DNA of 64,000 nt from RPQJ01 sp963793005 (GTDB lineage Bacteria > Pseudomonadota > Gammaproteobacteria > Steroidobacterales > Steroidobacteraceae): the NCBI GenBank assembly GCA_963793005.1, contig CAWBYP010000002.1, positions 992,001 through 1,056,000 of the forward strand, read 5' to 3'. Position 1 is the first letter of the stretch, and each line of letters opens with the position of its first letter. Under the pieces are notes generated by a model. The model did no database searches and had not been told where the DNA came from. It saw nothing but the letters and a program-made list of their open reading frames with translations. The position numbers and the translations under genes are program-made. Shown in pieces: positions 26,360 to 34,159 of this stretch.

Positions 26360-26755
26360 TCAGTGGGTTTCCGCCGCCAGCGCCGCCTCGTAGGCCGCCG
26401 CATCGAGCAGCGCCGCAAACTGCGACTTGTCGTCCGGCCGGACGCGCATCAGCCAGCCCGCGCCGTACGGATCCTGGTTGATCAGTTCGGGCTGCCCGCC
26501 GAGATCGGCATTCGAATCGACGATCTCGCCGCTCACCGGGCTGTAGACGTCGGAGGCGGCCTTGACCGACTCGACGACCGCACAGGCTTCGCCCGCGGCA
26601 ACCCTGCGGCCCTGCTCCGGCACCTCGGCGAACACCAGGTCACCGAGCGCCTGCTGTGCGTGATCGGAAATGCCGATCGTGATGGTGCCATCGGCTTCGA
26701 GCCGGGCCCACTCGTGGGATTTCATGAATCGAAGGTCTGCGGGAACGTTGCTCAT
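26360..26755 (-). CDS. gcvH: GcvH, glycine cleavage system H protein
   Basis: Lipoyl carrier that shuttles the aminomethyl group between the P, T and L proteins. 131 residues. The lipoylated residue is Lys65 in VESVKAASDVYSP, and the opening MKSHEWARLEADGTITIGIS is typical. The ATG at 26755 gives the usual length; earlier in-frame codons add an Arg-rich extension with no family match. It lies between gcvT and gcvPA, under the same riboswitch. Confidence 0.96.
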   Translation of the reverse strand: MSNVPADLRFMKSHEWARLEADGTITIGISDHAQQALGDLVFAEVPEQGRRVAAGEACAVVESVKAASDVYSPVSGEIVDSNADLGGQPELINQDPYGAGWLMRVRPDDKSQFAALLDAAAYEAALAAETH

Positions 26756-26777
26756 GACGTGCTCCAGGGAGAATGGT

Positions 26778-27869
26778 TCAAAGTGCGATGGCGATCCGCC
26801 CGTGGCGGACGAACGGAGGCCGCACCACCGTCGCGGCCAGCAGTCGCCCGCGAATCTCGACCTCGCAGCGATCCGTCGTCTGCGACGGAACTCGTGCGAG
26901 CCCGATCGATCGCTCGAGCGTCGGCGAAAACGTGCCACTGGTGACCTCGCCCTCGCCGACGGCCGGGACGATCACCTTCTGGTGCGAACGCAGCACGGCC
27001 CGGTCGCTGAGAACCAGGCCGACCTGCTTGCGCGGCACGCCGCGTGCCTTCTGCTCAGCGAGCGCAGCGCGGCCGATGAAGTTCCGGTCCTGCGGCTCCC
27101 AGGCAATGGTCCATGCCAGGCCGCTCTCCAGCGGCGACACGGTCTCGTCCATGTCGCTGCCGTAGAGGTTCATGCCGGCCTCGAGACGCAGTGTGTCGCG
27201 TGCGCCGAGTCCGCAGGGCATCACGCCGGCCTGCCGCAGGCGTTCCCAGAACGCGGCCGCAGCGCCGACCGGCAGGATGATTTCCCAGCCATCCTCGCCG
27301 GTATAGCCGGTGCGCGCGACGAACCAGTCATCGGCCGGCACGCCGAAGAACGGCCCGAGATCCATGGCCCGGGCCGCGAGCGCGGGGTCGAGCAGCGTCG
27401 CAGCTTTCTGCCGCGCGTTCGGGCCCTGCACGGCGATCATCGCCAGGTCCAGGCGCGGGGCCACCGAGACCTCGAAGGTGTCGGCGTGCTGGCGCAGCCA
27501 GGCGATGTCCTTGTCGCGCGTGCCCGCGTTCACCACCATCCGGTACCAGTGGTCGTCGAGGTAATAGACGATCAGGTCGTCGATGATCCCGCCGTTCTCG
27601 AGCAGCATGCAGGAATAGAGTGCCTTGCCGGGCTCGGTCAGCTTCGCGACGTCGTTGGCAAGCACCAGGCGCAGGAGGTCGCGGACCCGCGGCCCGCGCA
27701 GGTCCACCACGCACATGTGCGAAACGTCGAACATGCCCGCGTCGCGGCGCACGCCGTGGTGCTCCTCTATCTGCGAGCCGTAGTTGACCGGCATGTCCCA
27801 GCCGCCGAAGTCGACCATGCGCGCGCCGCCTGCGGCGTGCGTTTCATAGAGCGGAGTGCGCAGTCCCAT
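26778..27869 (-). CDS. gcvT: GcvT, glycine cleavage system aminomethyltransferase
   Basis: Transfers the methylene group from the H protein to tetrahydrofolate and releases ammonia. 363 residues, against 364 in E. coli. It opens LRTPLYETHAAGGARMVDFGGWDMPVNYGSQIEEH; RDAGMFDVSHM and GYTGEDGWEI are family landmarks. It is the first gene after the glycine riboswitch. Longer readings from upstream pass through the riboswitch and are false. Confidence 0.96.
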   Translation of the reverse strand: MGLRTPLYETHAAGGARMVDFGGWDMPVNYGSQIEEHHGVRRDAGMFDVSHMCVVDLRGPRVRDLLRLVLANDVAKLTEPGKALYSCMLLENGGIIDDLIVYYLDDHWYRMVVNAGTRDKDIAWLRQHADTFEVSVAPRLDLAMIAVQGPNARQKAATLLDPALAARAMDLGPFFGVPADDWFVARTGYTGEDGWEIILPVGAAAAFWERLRQAGVMPCGLGARDTLRLEAGMNLYGSDMDETVSPLESGLAWTIAWEPQDRNFIGRAALAEQKARGVPRKQVGLVLSDRAVLRSHQKVIVPAVGEGEVTSGTFSPTLERSIGLARVPSQTTDRCEVEIRGRLLAATVVRPPFVRHGRIAIAL

Positions 27870-27893
27870 GTGTGATTTCCCGCAGCCAGAAAT

Positions 27894-27927
27894 GAAAAGA
27901 GGCGACGGACCGCCCAGGCCCGCCGCC
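27894..27927 (-). terminator. Expression-platform terminator of the glycine riboswitch
   Basis: On the minus-strand RNA, GGCGGCGG (27927-27920) pairs with CCGUCGCC (27908-27901) through eight base pairs, one of them G-U, around an 11-base loop. It is followed at once by UCUUUU. It lies between the 3' end of aptamer 2 and the gcvT start. The left arm overlaps the bases just after the ACAGAGGGG of the aptamer, so aptamer folding and terminator folding can compete. Confidence 0.7.
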
Positions 27928-28145
27928 CCTCTGTCCTGTGACCTGAGAGATCGGGCGCCGGAGAACCAGCGCCGCACCCCTTCGGTGGGCCCCCCGCGGG
28001 GCCGCTCTCCAGAGCCCATCAAGCACCGCCGTACATTTGCCTGAGCGTTTCCGGGCGGGTTGCGCCTTCGGCGGAACAAGCTGCAACCGAAAATCGGTGC
28101 CTGGCACCTATTTATGGTGGCTGCCTGCCCTCTCTCCGGACGGGC
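27921..28145 (-). promoter_or_regulatory. Tandem glycine riboswitch upstream of gcvT
   Basis: Aptamer 2 is textbook: CUCUGGAGAG, CACCGAAGGGG, CUCUCAGGU and GGACAGAGGGG occur in order. Aptamer 1 shows the conserved GCCGAAGGCGCAA (28073-28061) and AAACGCUCAGGCAAA. Its 5' GGAGAG (near 28139) is about 65 bases away from the GCCGAAGG, further than usual, with a GGTG/CACC hairpin in between. The first aptamer therefore seems to carry an enlarged arm. Glycine binding is expected to switch on gcvT-gcvH-gcvPA-gcvPB. No convincing promoter is visible upstream of it. Confidence 0.88.
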
Positions 28146-28275
28146 CTTGCGATGGGTGACGGAATGGTACCCGAGCGGGACAGCCTCGGCCAGCCAACCC
28201 TGGGGTACGACTTGTCAATTGGGCCCCGGAGCCGGAACATCCCCGACCCTGATGAATTCCCGGAGCCCCCAGCCC

Positions 28276-30063
28276 ATGCGAGCCCTTTTTCGGACCCTCG
28301 TCGCGGTTCTCGCGCTGGCGGCCACGTCGGCCGGGGCATTCGCGGCAACCACGGCTGGCGACGCCGACGCGCGCCTGGATTCGCTGTTCCAGTCCGAGTG
28401 GGAGCGCGGGCTTCGGCAAGATCCCCTGGCGGCGACCTATGCCGGCGACCACCGCTACGATGATCGCTGGCCCGACCTGTCGGCCGGGGCGCTCGCAAAG
28501 AGCCATGCCAATGACCTGGTAGTGCTCAAGACGCTGGCCGGAATCGCGCCCGCGTCGCTGACGGACGCGAATCGCCTGAGCCACAAGCTCTTCCGGCGGA
28601 TGTACCAGGAATCGGTGGACGCCTACCAGTGGGGCCTCCAGTACATGCCGATCAACCAGCGCGGCGGCGTGCAGACGGTGAGCGAGCTCGCCGGGCTGAT
28701 CGAATTTTCGTCGGCTCGCGACTACGAGAACTGGATCGCCCGCCTCGACGGAATCGGCCCCTACGTGGACCAGAACATTGCGCTGATGCGCGAGGGTGTG
28801 CGCCGCGGACTGATGCAGCCGAAGGTCGTCATGCAGCGCGTCCCGGACCAGATCGCGCAGCAGGTGGTCGCGGACCCGGAGGCAAGCCCGTTCTATGCGC
28901 CATTCCGCAGCATGCCTGCGGACATGCCCGCGGCAGAACAGGAAAGGCTTCGGGCAGCTGGACGCGCCGCGATCATGCGCTCGGTTGTTCCTGCCTACAG
29001 GCGGCTGCAGGACTACTTCGTCAAGGACTACCTTCCCGCCTGCACGGATTCCGTGGGCGTCTGGGCACTGCCCGGTGGCGAGGCCTGGTACCAGCAACGC
29101 ATCGCATGGTTCACGACCACGGACCTGACGGCGGACCAGATCCACCAGATCGGTCTCGGCGAAGTCGCGCGCATCCGCGGGGAGATGCAGAAGATCATCG
29201 AGCAGGTCGGGTTCAAGGGCAGCTTTGCGGAATTCCTGCACTACCTGCGCACTGACCCCAAGTTCCACTACACCGATCCGGAGCAACTGCAGCAGGCCTA
29301 CATGGCCATGGCAAAGCGCATCGACCCGCTGTTGCCCCAGTACTTCGGCAGGTTGCCGCGGATGCCCTATGGCGTGCGGCCCATCCCGGCCCAGTCGGCG
29401 CCCGACACAACTACGGCCTACTACAACGGCCCGGGGCTGGACGGCCGCCGCGCGGGCTATTACTACGTGAATCTCTACAAGCCCGAGAGCCGGCCGAAGT
29501 ACGAGATCCCGGTGCTGACGATCCACGAGGCCGTACCCGGCCACCACCTGCAGATCGCGCTGGCGCAGGAACTCAGCGACCTGCCGATGTTCCGCCGCGA
29601 CCTGGAAGCCACCGCGTTCGTCGAGGGCTGGGCCCTTTACAGCGAGAGCCTCGGGCAGGACATGGGCCTGTACGCCGACCCGTACGACAAGTTCGGCCAG
29701 CTCACCTACGAGATGTGGCGCGCCGTGCGCCTGGTCGTGGATACCGGAATGCACCATAAGCAATGGACGCGCGAACAGGCCATACAGTTCTTCAAGGACA
29801 ACGCTGCAAAGGACGAACTCGACATCGTCAACGAGATCGACCGCTACATTTCGTGGCCGGGCCAGGCACTGGCGTACAAGATCGGCGAGTTGAAGATCAA
29901 GGAACTGCGCAGCCGCGCCGAGTCGACACTCGGACCTGCATTCGACCTGCGCGCGTTCCACGACGTAGTCCTCGGCAGCGGCGCCATACCGCTCGACGTA
30001 CTGGAGGCCAACGTGCAGCGCTGGATCGCCGAGCGCCCGGCCGCGGCCAGGCTCGCCCGATGA
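28276..30063 (+). CDS. Exported DUF885 family metallopeptidase-like protein
   Basis: 595 residues. A signal peptide (MRALFRTLVAVLALAATSAGAFA, about 1-23) is followed by an all-helical DUF885 domain. The zinc-binding signature is HEAVPGHHLQ near residue 417, with a downstream glutamate in FVEGWALYSESLG; this fits a gluzincin-type site, although few members have been assayed. The Tyr-rich AYYNGPGLDGRRAGYYYVN just before it is typical. The chosen ATG gives the signal peptide; longer readings run through the riboswitch region on the other strand. It overlaps ispG by ATGA. Confidence 0.88.
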   Translation: MRALFRTLVAVLALAATSAGAFAATTAGDADARLDSLFQSEWERGLRQDPLAATYAGDHRYDDRWPDLSAGALAKSHANDLVVLKTLAGIAPASLTDANRLSHKLFRRMYQESVDAYQWGLQYMPINQRGGVQTVSELAGLIEFSSARDYENWIARLDGIGPYVDQNIALMREGVRRGLMQPKVVMQRVPDQIAQQVVADPEASPFYAPFRSMPADMPAAEQERLRAAGRAAIMRSVVPAYRRLQDYFVKDYLPACTDSVGVWALPGGEAWYQQRIAWFTTTDLTADQIHQIGLGEVARIRGEMQKIIEQVGFKGSFAEFLHYLRTDPKFHYTDPEQLQQAYMAMAKRIDPLLPQYFGRLPRMPYGVRPIPAQSAPDTTTAYYNGPGLDGRRAGYYYVNLYKPESRPKYEIPVLTIHEAVPGHHLQIALAQELSDLPMFRRDLEATAFVEGWALYSESLGQDMGLYADPYDKFGQLTYEMWRAVRLVVDTGMHHKQWTREQAIQFFKDNAAKDELDIVNEIDRYISWPGQALAYKIGELKIKELRSRAESTLGPAFDLRAFHDVVLGSGAIPLDVLEANVQRWIAERPAAARLAR

Positions 30064-31289
30064 GTCGGCTGCCGCGCCGGCGCAGCGTCCAGGTCCGGGT
30101 CGGTCGCGTGGTGATCGGCGGCGACCACCCGGTGGTCGTGCAGTCCATGACCAACACGGACACCGCGGACATCGAGGCTACCGCACTGCAGGTTCGCGCG
30201 CTCGCGCTGGCGGGTTCCGAACTTGTGCGCGTCACGGTCAACACCGAGGAGGCCGCAGCGGCCGTTCCTGCGATTGCGGCTCGCGTGCGCGAGTTCGGCA
30301 TGGATGTGCCGCTGGTGGGCGACTTCCACTTCAACGGCCACAAGCTGCTGCGCGAGCACCCGGCCTGTGCGGAGACACTGGCGAAGTACCGCATCAATCC
30401 AGGCAATGTTGGCCGCGGCAGCAAGCGCGACCCGCAGTTCGCCGAGATGATCGAGATCGCCTGTCGCCACGGGAAGCCGGTGCGCATCGGCGTCAACTGG
30501 GGCAGTCTAGACCAGGACCTGCTCACGCGGCTGATGGACGAGAACTCGAGGAGCGCCGAGCCGCTCGACGCGGTGGACGTGGTCCGCGAAGCGCTGGTCG
30601 TGTCGGCGCTCGACAGTGCCGCGCGGGCTGAGGAACTGGGCCTGCCCCACGACAGCATCGTGATCTCGTGCAAGGTGAGCGGCGTACAGGACCTGATCGG
30701 CGTCTATCGAAACCTGGCGGTACGCTGCGACTATCCACTGCACCTCGGCCTCACCGAGGCCGGCATGGGCTCGAAAGGCATCGTCGCCTCCACGGCCGCA
30801 ATGTCAGTGCTGCTGCAGGAAGGTATCGGGGACACGATCCGCGTCTCGCTCACGCCCGACCCGGGTGGGGATCGCACGAACGAGGTACAGGTCGCCCAGG
30901 AAATGCTGCAGACCATGGGACTTCGCTCGTTTACCCCCATGGTCGTGGCCTGTCCGGGCTGCGGCCGCACGACTTCGACGTACTTCCAGGAACTCGCGCA
31001 GAAGATCCAGGCGCATCTCCGCAAGCGAATGCCGGAGTGGCGACGACAGTACGCGGGCGTCGAGGAGATGACGGTCGCTGTCATGGGCTGTGTCGTGAAC
31101 GGTCCGGGCGAAAGCAAGCACGCGAACATCGGCATCAGCCTGCCTGGCACCGGTGAACGACCCGTCGCTCCGGTATACATCGACGGCGAGAAGGGACCGA
31201 CACTCAAGGGCGAACACATCGCCGAGGAATTCCAGGCGCTCGTCGAGCAGTACGTCGAACGCACCTACGGCACGAGGACACCACCATGA
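30060..31289 (+). CDS. ispG: IspG, 4-hydroxy-3-methylbut-2-enyl diphosphate synthase (flavodoxin)
   Basis: Penultimate [4Fe-4S] enzyme of the MEP isoprenoid pathway. 409 residues. The N-terminal TIM barrel has VVVQSMTNTDTADI, VPLVGDFHFNGHKLL and RINPGNVG. The cluster ligands are Cys298 and Cys301 in VACPGCGRT and Cys344 in GCVVNGPGES. The ATG overlaps the DUF885 stop (ATGA), and its own stop overlaps the start of phhB in the same way. In-frame codons further upstream lie inside the DUF885 gene. Confidence 0.96.
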   Translation: MSRLPRRRSVQVRVGRVVIGGDHPVVVQSMTNTDTADIEATALQVRALALAGSELVRVTVNTEEAAAAVPAIAARVREFGMDVPLVGDFHFNGHKLLREHPACAETLAKYRINPGNVGRGSKRDPQFAEMIEIACRHGKPVRIGVNWGSLDQDLLTRLMDENSRSAEPLDAVDVVREALVVSALDSAARAEELGLPHDSIVISCKVSGVQDLIGVYRNLAVRCDYPLHLGLTEAGMGSKGIVASTAAMSVLLQEGIGDTIRVSLTPDPGGDRTNEVQVAQEMLQTMGLRSFTPMVVACPGCGRTTSTYFQELAQKIQAHLRKRMPEWRRQYAGVEEMTVAVMGCVVNGPGESKHANIGISLPGTGERPVAPVYIDGEKGPTLKGEHIAEEFQALVEQYVERTYGTRTPP

Positions 31290-31621
31290 GCAAGCTGCGC
31301 GATCTCACCTGCGCCCCCTGCCCCGCCGGCACCCCACCGCTGTCGTCGACCGATGCGGCCAGGTTGCTCGCGGAACTCCAACCGGGCTGGCGGATCGCCG
31401 ACGACGGCAAGTCGCTGCGCCGCGCCTGGCGTTTCGCGAATTTCCACGAGACCATCGGCTTCGTCAATGCGGTGGCCTGGATCGCCAATGCCGAGGACCA
31501 CCATCCGGACCTCGAGGTCGGTTACGACTATTGCCGGATGGCGCTGGGCACGCACTCGATCGGCGGCCTGTCGCAGAACGACTTCATCTGCGCCGCGAAG
31601 ATCGACGCGCTCGGCGCCTGA
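31286..31621 (+). CDS. phhB: Pterin-4a-carbinolamine dehydratase
   Basis: 111 residues. Dehydrates 4a-hydroxy-tetrahydropterins made by aromatic amino acid hydroxylases; also described as a folate-related or molybdopterin-related helper. Active-site residues His72, His73 and Pro74 (DHHPDLEVGYD) and His90 (THSIGGLS) are present, and ...LQPGWRIADDGKSLRR is the usual N-terminal segment. ATGA overlap with ispG. No phenylalanine hydroxylase gene is visible nearby. Confidence 0.92.
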   Translation: MSKLRDLTCAPCPAGTPPLSSTDAARLLAELQPGWRIADDGKSLRRAWRFANFHETIGFVNAVAWIANAEDHHPDLEVGYDYCRMALGTHSIGGLSQNDFICAAKIDALGA

Positions 31622-31684
31622 CATGCGGGTTGGCGGGAGCAGGAACTCGCCCGGCACGAGGCTCGACTTCGACCAGGGGGAACG

Positions 31685-32521
31685 ATGGACGAGAACGACC
31701 AGGACACCGGTGACGGAACAGCGCTGCCATTCGTTGCACCCTGCAGGACGCTCACGCCACTCGCTCCCCTGAGCTGGATGCGGCGCGGCTGGCGCGACAT
31801 GTGGTCCGCGCCGCGGCAAAGCCTGACTTACGGGCTCATCATCGTCGTCCTGAGCCTCGCGCTCGCGCAGATCGCAATCAGGTTCGGGGGCTACTGGGAA
31901 CTGCTGACCCTGGTGTCCGGCTTCATCCTGGTGTCCCCGGTGCTTGCAGTCGGCACCTACGTGATAAGCATCCACCTGGAGCGCGGCGAAACGCCTTCGC
32001 TGCGCCGCTGCCTGCGCGAGGAACGACGCTCTTTCGGCAACCTGATGGTGTTCGCGCTGATGCTGATGGTGGTGTTCCTGGTCTGGGCCCGCGCGGGATC
32101 AGCGGTGCACGTGTTTTTTCCAATCGGCGAGTCGCCGGACTGGAGCGACTACCTGTCGTTCTTCGGCATCGGTAGCGCGATCGGCTCGATCTTCGCGGCG
32201 ATCGTGTTTTCGGCCGCTGCGTTCTCCCTGCCGATGCTGGTGGACCGCAAGGCAGATACCGTCACTGCGGTGGTGACCAGCATCAACGCGGTGCTGCGCA
32301 ACAAGCCCGCGATGGCGGTCTGGGCGGCTTGCATAGTCCTCGCGGTGGCGCCCGGTTTCGCACTGCTGTTCATCGGGCACCAGCGCAGCAGCGGCTTCGC
32401 CTGGATAATGGCGGGGCTGGGCCTGACGCTGCCGCTGATCGGCCACGCGACCTGGCATGCGTACCGCGACACGATAGATGCAGGAGCATGGCCCCCGAAC
32501 GAGGAGATCACGAGGGACTAG
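31685..32521 (+). CDS. DUF2189 family inner membrane protein
   Basis: 278 residues. AGGGGGAAC stands right before the ATG. After a cytoplasmic N-terminus (about 45 residues, with CRTLTPLAPLSWMRRGWRDM) there are six hydrophobic segments, with a periplasmic or cytosolic loop carrying HLERGETPSLRRCL. This arrangement is that of the DUF2189 proteins, whose function is not known. It is separated by 63 bases from phhB and may be part of the same transcript. Confidence 0.82.
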   Translation: MDENDQDTGDGTALPFVAPCRTLTPLAPLSWMRRGWRDMWSAPRQSLTYGLIIVVLSLALAQIAIRFGGYWELLTLVSGFILVSPVLAVGTYVISIHLERGETPSLRRCLREERRSFGNLMVFALMLMVVFLVWARAGSAVHVFFPIGESPDWSDYLSFFGIGSAIGSIFAAIVFSAAAFSLPMLVDRKADTVTAVVTSINAVLRNKPAMAVWAACIVLAVAPGFALLFIGHQRSSGFAWIMAGLGLTLPLIGHATWHAYRDTIDAGAWPPNEEITRD

Positions 32522-32741
32522 GGCGCGGCAGGTAGCTGCAAGTTCGCTCGGGTACTGCCTTCGCAGAGAATCTGCCTATGCCGCCAAGAGGAACTGCCGA
32601 TTGGAATCCTGGCCGCGATGGCGTCACCATGAGGACCTACGCGACATTGCTGCGCCGTCGGTTGTCCCCGGGGATCTCGAATTCGCCGGGCACGCCTGAC
32701 AACGCGGCCGGCTGACCACGCCCAGCAAAGGAGTTTCAATT
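32522..32741 (+). other. Intergenic region upstream of dps, no gene seen
   Basis: 220 bases between the DUF2189 gene and dps. The longest small frame is a 28-codon ATG frame with no Shine-Dalgarno, which I do not support. AAGGAG lies eight bases before the dps ATG. No clear sigma-70 promoter or OxyR-like site could be picked out by eye. Confidence 0.6.
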
Positions 32742-33248
32742 ATGGCCAGGACGAAGAAGAGCACCAAGGCGATTGCCGGTTCGATCGACATCGGCATCAG
32801 TGCTGCCGAGCGCGAGAAGATTGCAAGTGGCCTTTCGGGCCTGCTGGCGGACAGCTACACGCTGTACCTGATGACCCACAACTTCCACTGGAACGTCACG
32901 GGTCCCCAGTTCAATACCCTGCACCAGATGTTCATGGCGCAGTACACGGAGCAGTGGAACGCACTCGATGTCATCGCCGAGCGGATCCGGGCGCTGGGCC
33001 ATCCCGCGCCAGGAACCTACAGGGAGTTCACCAAGCTCGCCTCGATCAAGGAGGTCGAGGGCGTACCAAAGGCGACCCGGATGGTGCGCCATCTCGTCGA
33101 GGCCCAGGAGGCCACCGCCCGCACCGCCCGCAGGCTCTTCCCGCTCGTGGAGAAAGCCAACGACCAGCCGACGGCCGACCTGCTGACCCAGCGTCTCGAG
33201 GTGCACGAGAAAACCGCGTGGATGCTGCGCAGCCTGCTCGAAGACTAG
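32742..33248 (+). CDS. dps: Dps, DNA-binding ferritin-like protein
   Basis: 168 residues. Forms dodecamers that oxidise and store iron and coat DNA in stress. The ferroxidase-site residues are in LMTHNFHWNVTGPQF and the neighbouring MAQYTEQWNALDVIAERIRALG. The N-terminus MARTKKSTKA is a short Lys-rich tail of the kind used for DNA binding. A strong AAGGAG ribosome site precedes it. It is monocistronic, ending 37 bases from the convergent SDR gene. Confidence 0.94.
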   Translation: MARTKKSTKAIAGSIDIGISAAEREKIASGLSGLLADSYTLYLMTHNFHWNVTGPQFNTLHQMFMAQYTEQWNALDVIAERIRALGHPAPGTYREFTKLASIKEVEGVPKATRMVRHLVEAQEATARTARRLFPLVEKANDQPTADLLTQRLEVHEKTAWMLRSLLED

Positions 33249-33285
33249 GCGCTGTCCACGCGGCCTGACCGATGGCGGATGCCGA

Positions 33286-34125
33286 TCATTCGTCCTTGAA
33301 GCGCCACTTCCTGTTGGCGTACATCCACGCAAACAGCCGATAGATGGTCTCCGGCATCAGCCGCTTGATGAACCAGAGAAATTCCATCGAGTCGTGCGCG
33401 ATGTCGTAGAGGTGGTTGCGCTCCATGTTGCGGATCGCGTGCGCGGCGACCGACTCGGAAGTGTGCCGACCAGTCTGCTGGTCCTTGTCCAGCGAGCGAA
33501 GCGTGACGCTGCGGGTCACGTCGACGCCATCCTTGAGGAGGTCCGACTTGAATGCGGCCGGACAGGAAACGGTCACCCCGATTCCGTACCGGCCCAGTTC
33601 CGCCTTCATCGTTTCCGACAGCGCAATGACGGCCGCCTTGGGAACGCTGTAGTGCGCCATTTCGGGCAACGCGAACAGCCCTGCCGACGACGCCATATTC
33701 AGTACGTAGCCACTCTTCTGCCGGATCAACATCGGCACGAACGCATGGCAGCCGTATACGACGCCCCAGAAATTGATGTCGACGATGCGATGCCACTGCT
33801 CGAGCGTGATCTCGTGCAGCTTGGCGGAGTCGAGGATGCCGGCGTTGTTCACCAGGATGTCGAGGCCTCCCCACTGCTCCTCGACACGCCGTGCCGCGGC
33901 CTCGAAATCCTCCGCCTTCGCGACGTCGATGATGATCTCGAGCACCTCGGCGGCACCAGCCTTGCGGACGTCCGCGGCAGCCGCGTTGACCGCGTCTGGC
34001 CGACGCCCCGTGACCGCCACGCGCCACCCGTTGCGGCCAAAATGCATGGCCATCGCCTTGCCGAAGCCGCTGTTGGCGCCCGTGATCAGTACGCGCTTTT
34101 CCGGGAACCGCTTCTCGAGCTTCAT
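33286..34125 (-). CDS. Short-chain dehydrogenase/reductase
   Basis: 279 residues. Classical SDR motifs: the cofactor loop TGANSGFGKA (15-24), NNAG near 88, and the catalytic YSVPKAA with Tyr and Lys spaced by three, preceded by MASSAG containing the Ser. Arg/Lys at RRPDAV after the second strand suggests an NADPH preference. A C-terminal hydrophobic stretch (MEFLWFIKRLMPETIYRLFAWMY) could lie at the membrane. The substrate is unknown. It follows the acyl-CoA dehydrogenase gene by 34 bases, so both may act on lipid-derived substrates. Confidence 0.86.
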   Translation of the reverse strand: MKLEKRFPEKRVLITGANSGFGKAMAMHFGRNGWRVAVTGRRPDAVNAAAADVRKAGAAEVLEIIIDVAKAEDFEAAARRVEEQWGGLDILVNNAGILDSAKLHEITLEQWHRIVDINFWGVVYGCHAFVPMLIRQKSGYVLNMASSAGLFALPEMAHYSVPKAAVIALSETMKAELGRYGIGVTVSCPAAFKSDLLKDGVDVTRSVTLRSLDKDQQTGRHTSESVAAHAIRNMERNHLYDIAHDSMEFLWFIKRLMPETIYRLFAWMYANRKWRFKDE

Positions 34126-34159
34126 TCGACATTCTCCATCAGTCGCAGCCCCTGCGCGC

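Noticed and set aside
28213..28218. Perfect TTGACA on the minus strand upstream of the glycine riboswitch
   Set aside because: At 17 bases downstream the sequence is GGCTGG, not a -10 box, and no other spacing gives one.
28108..29961. Minus-strand frame of 617 codons opposite the DUF885 gene
   Set aside because: The plus-strand protein has a signal peptide and a zinc motif; the antisense frame has no recognisable domain.
32635..32710. Short ATG frame (28 codons) upstream of dps
   Set aside because: No Shine-Dalgarno, no distinctive composition and no terminator; probably chance.
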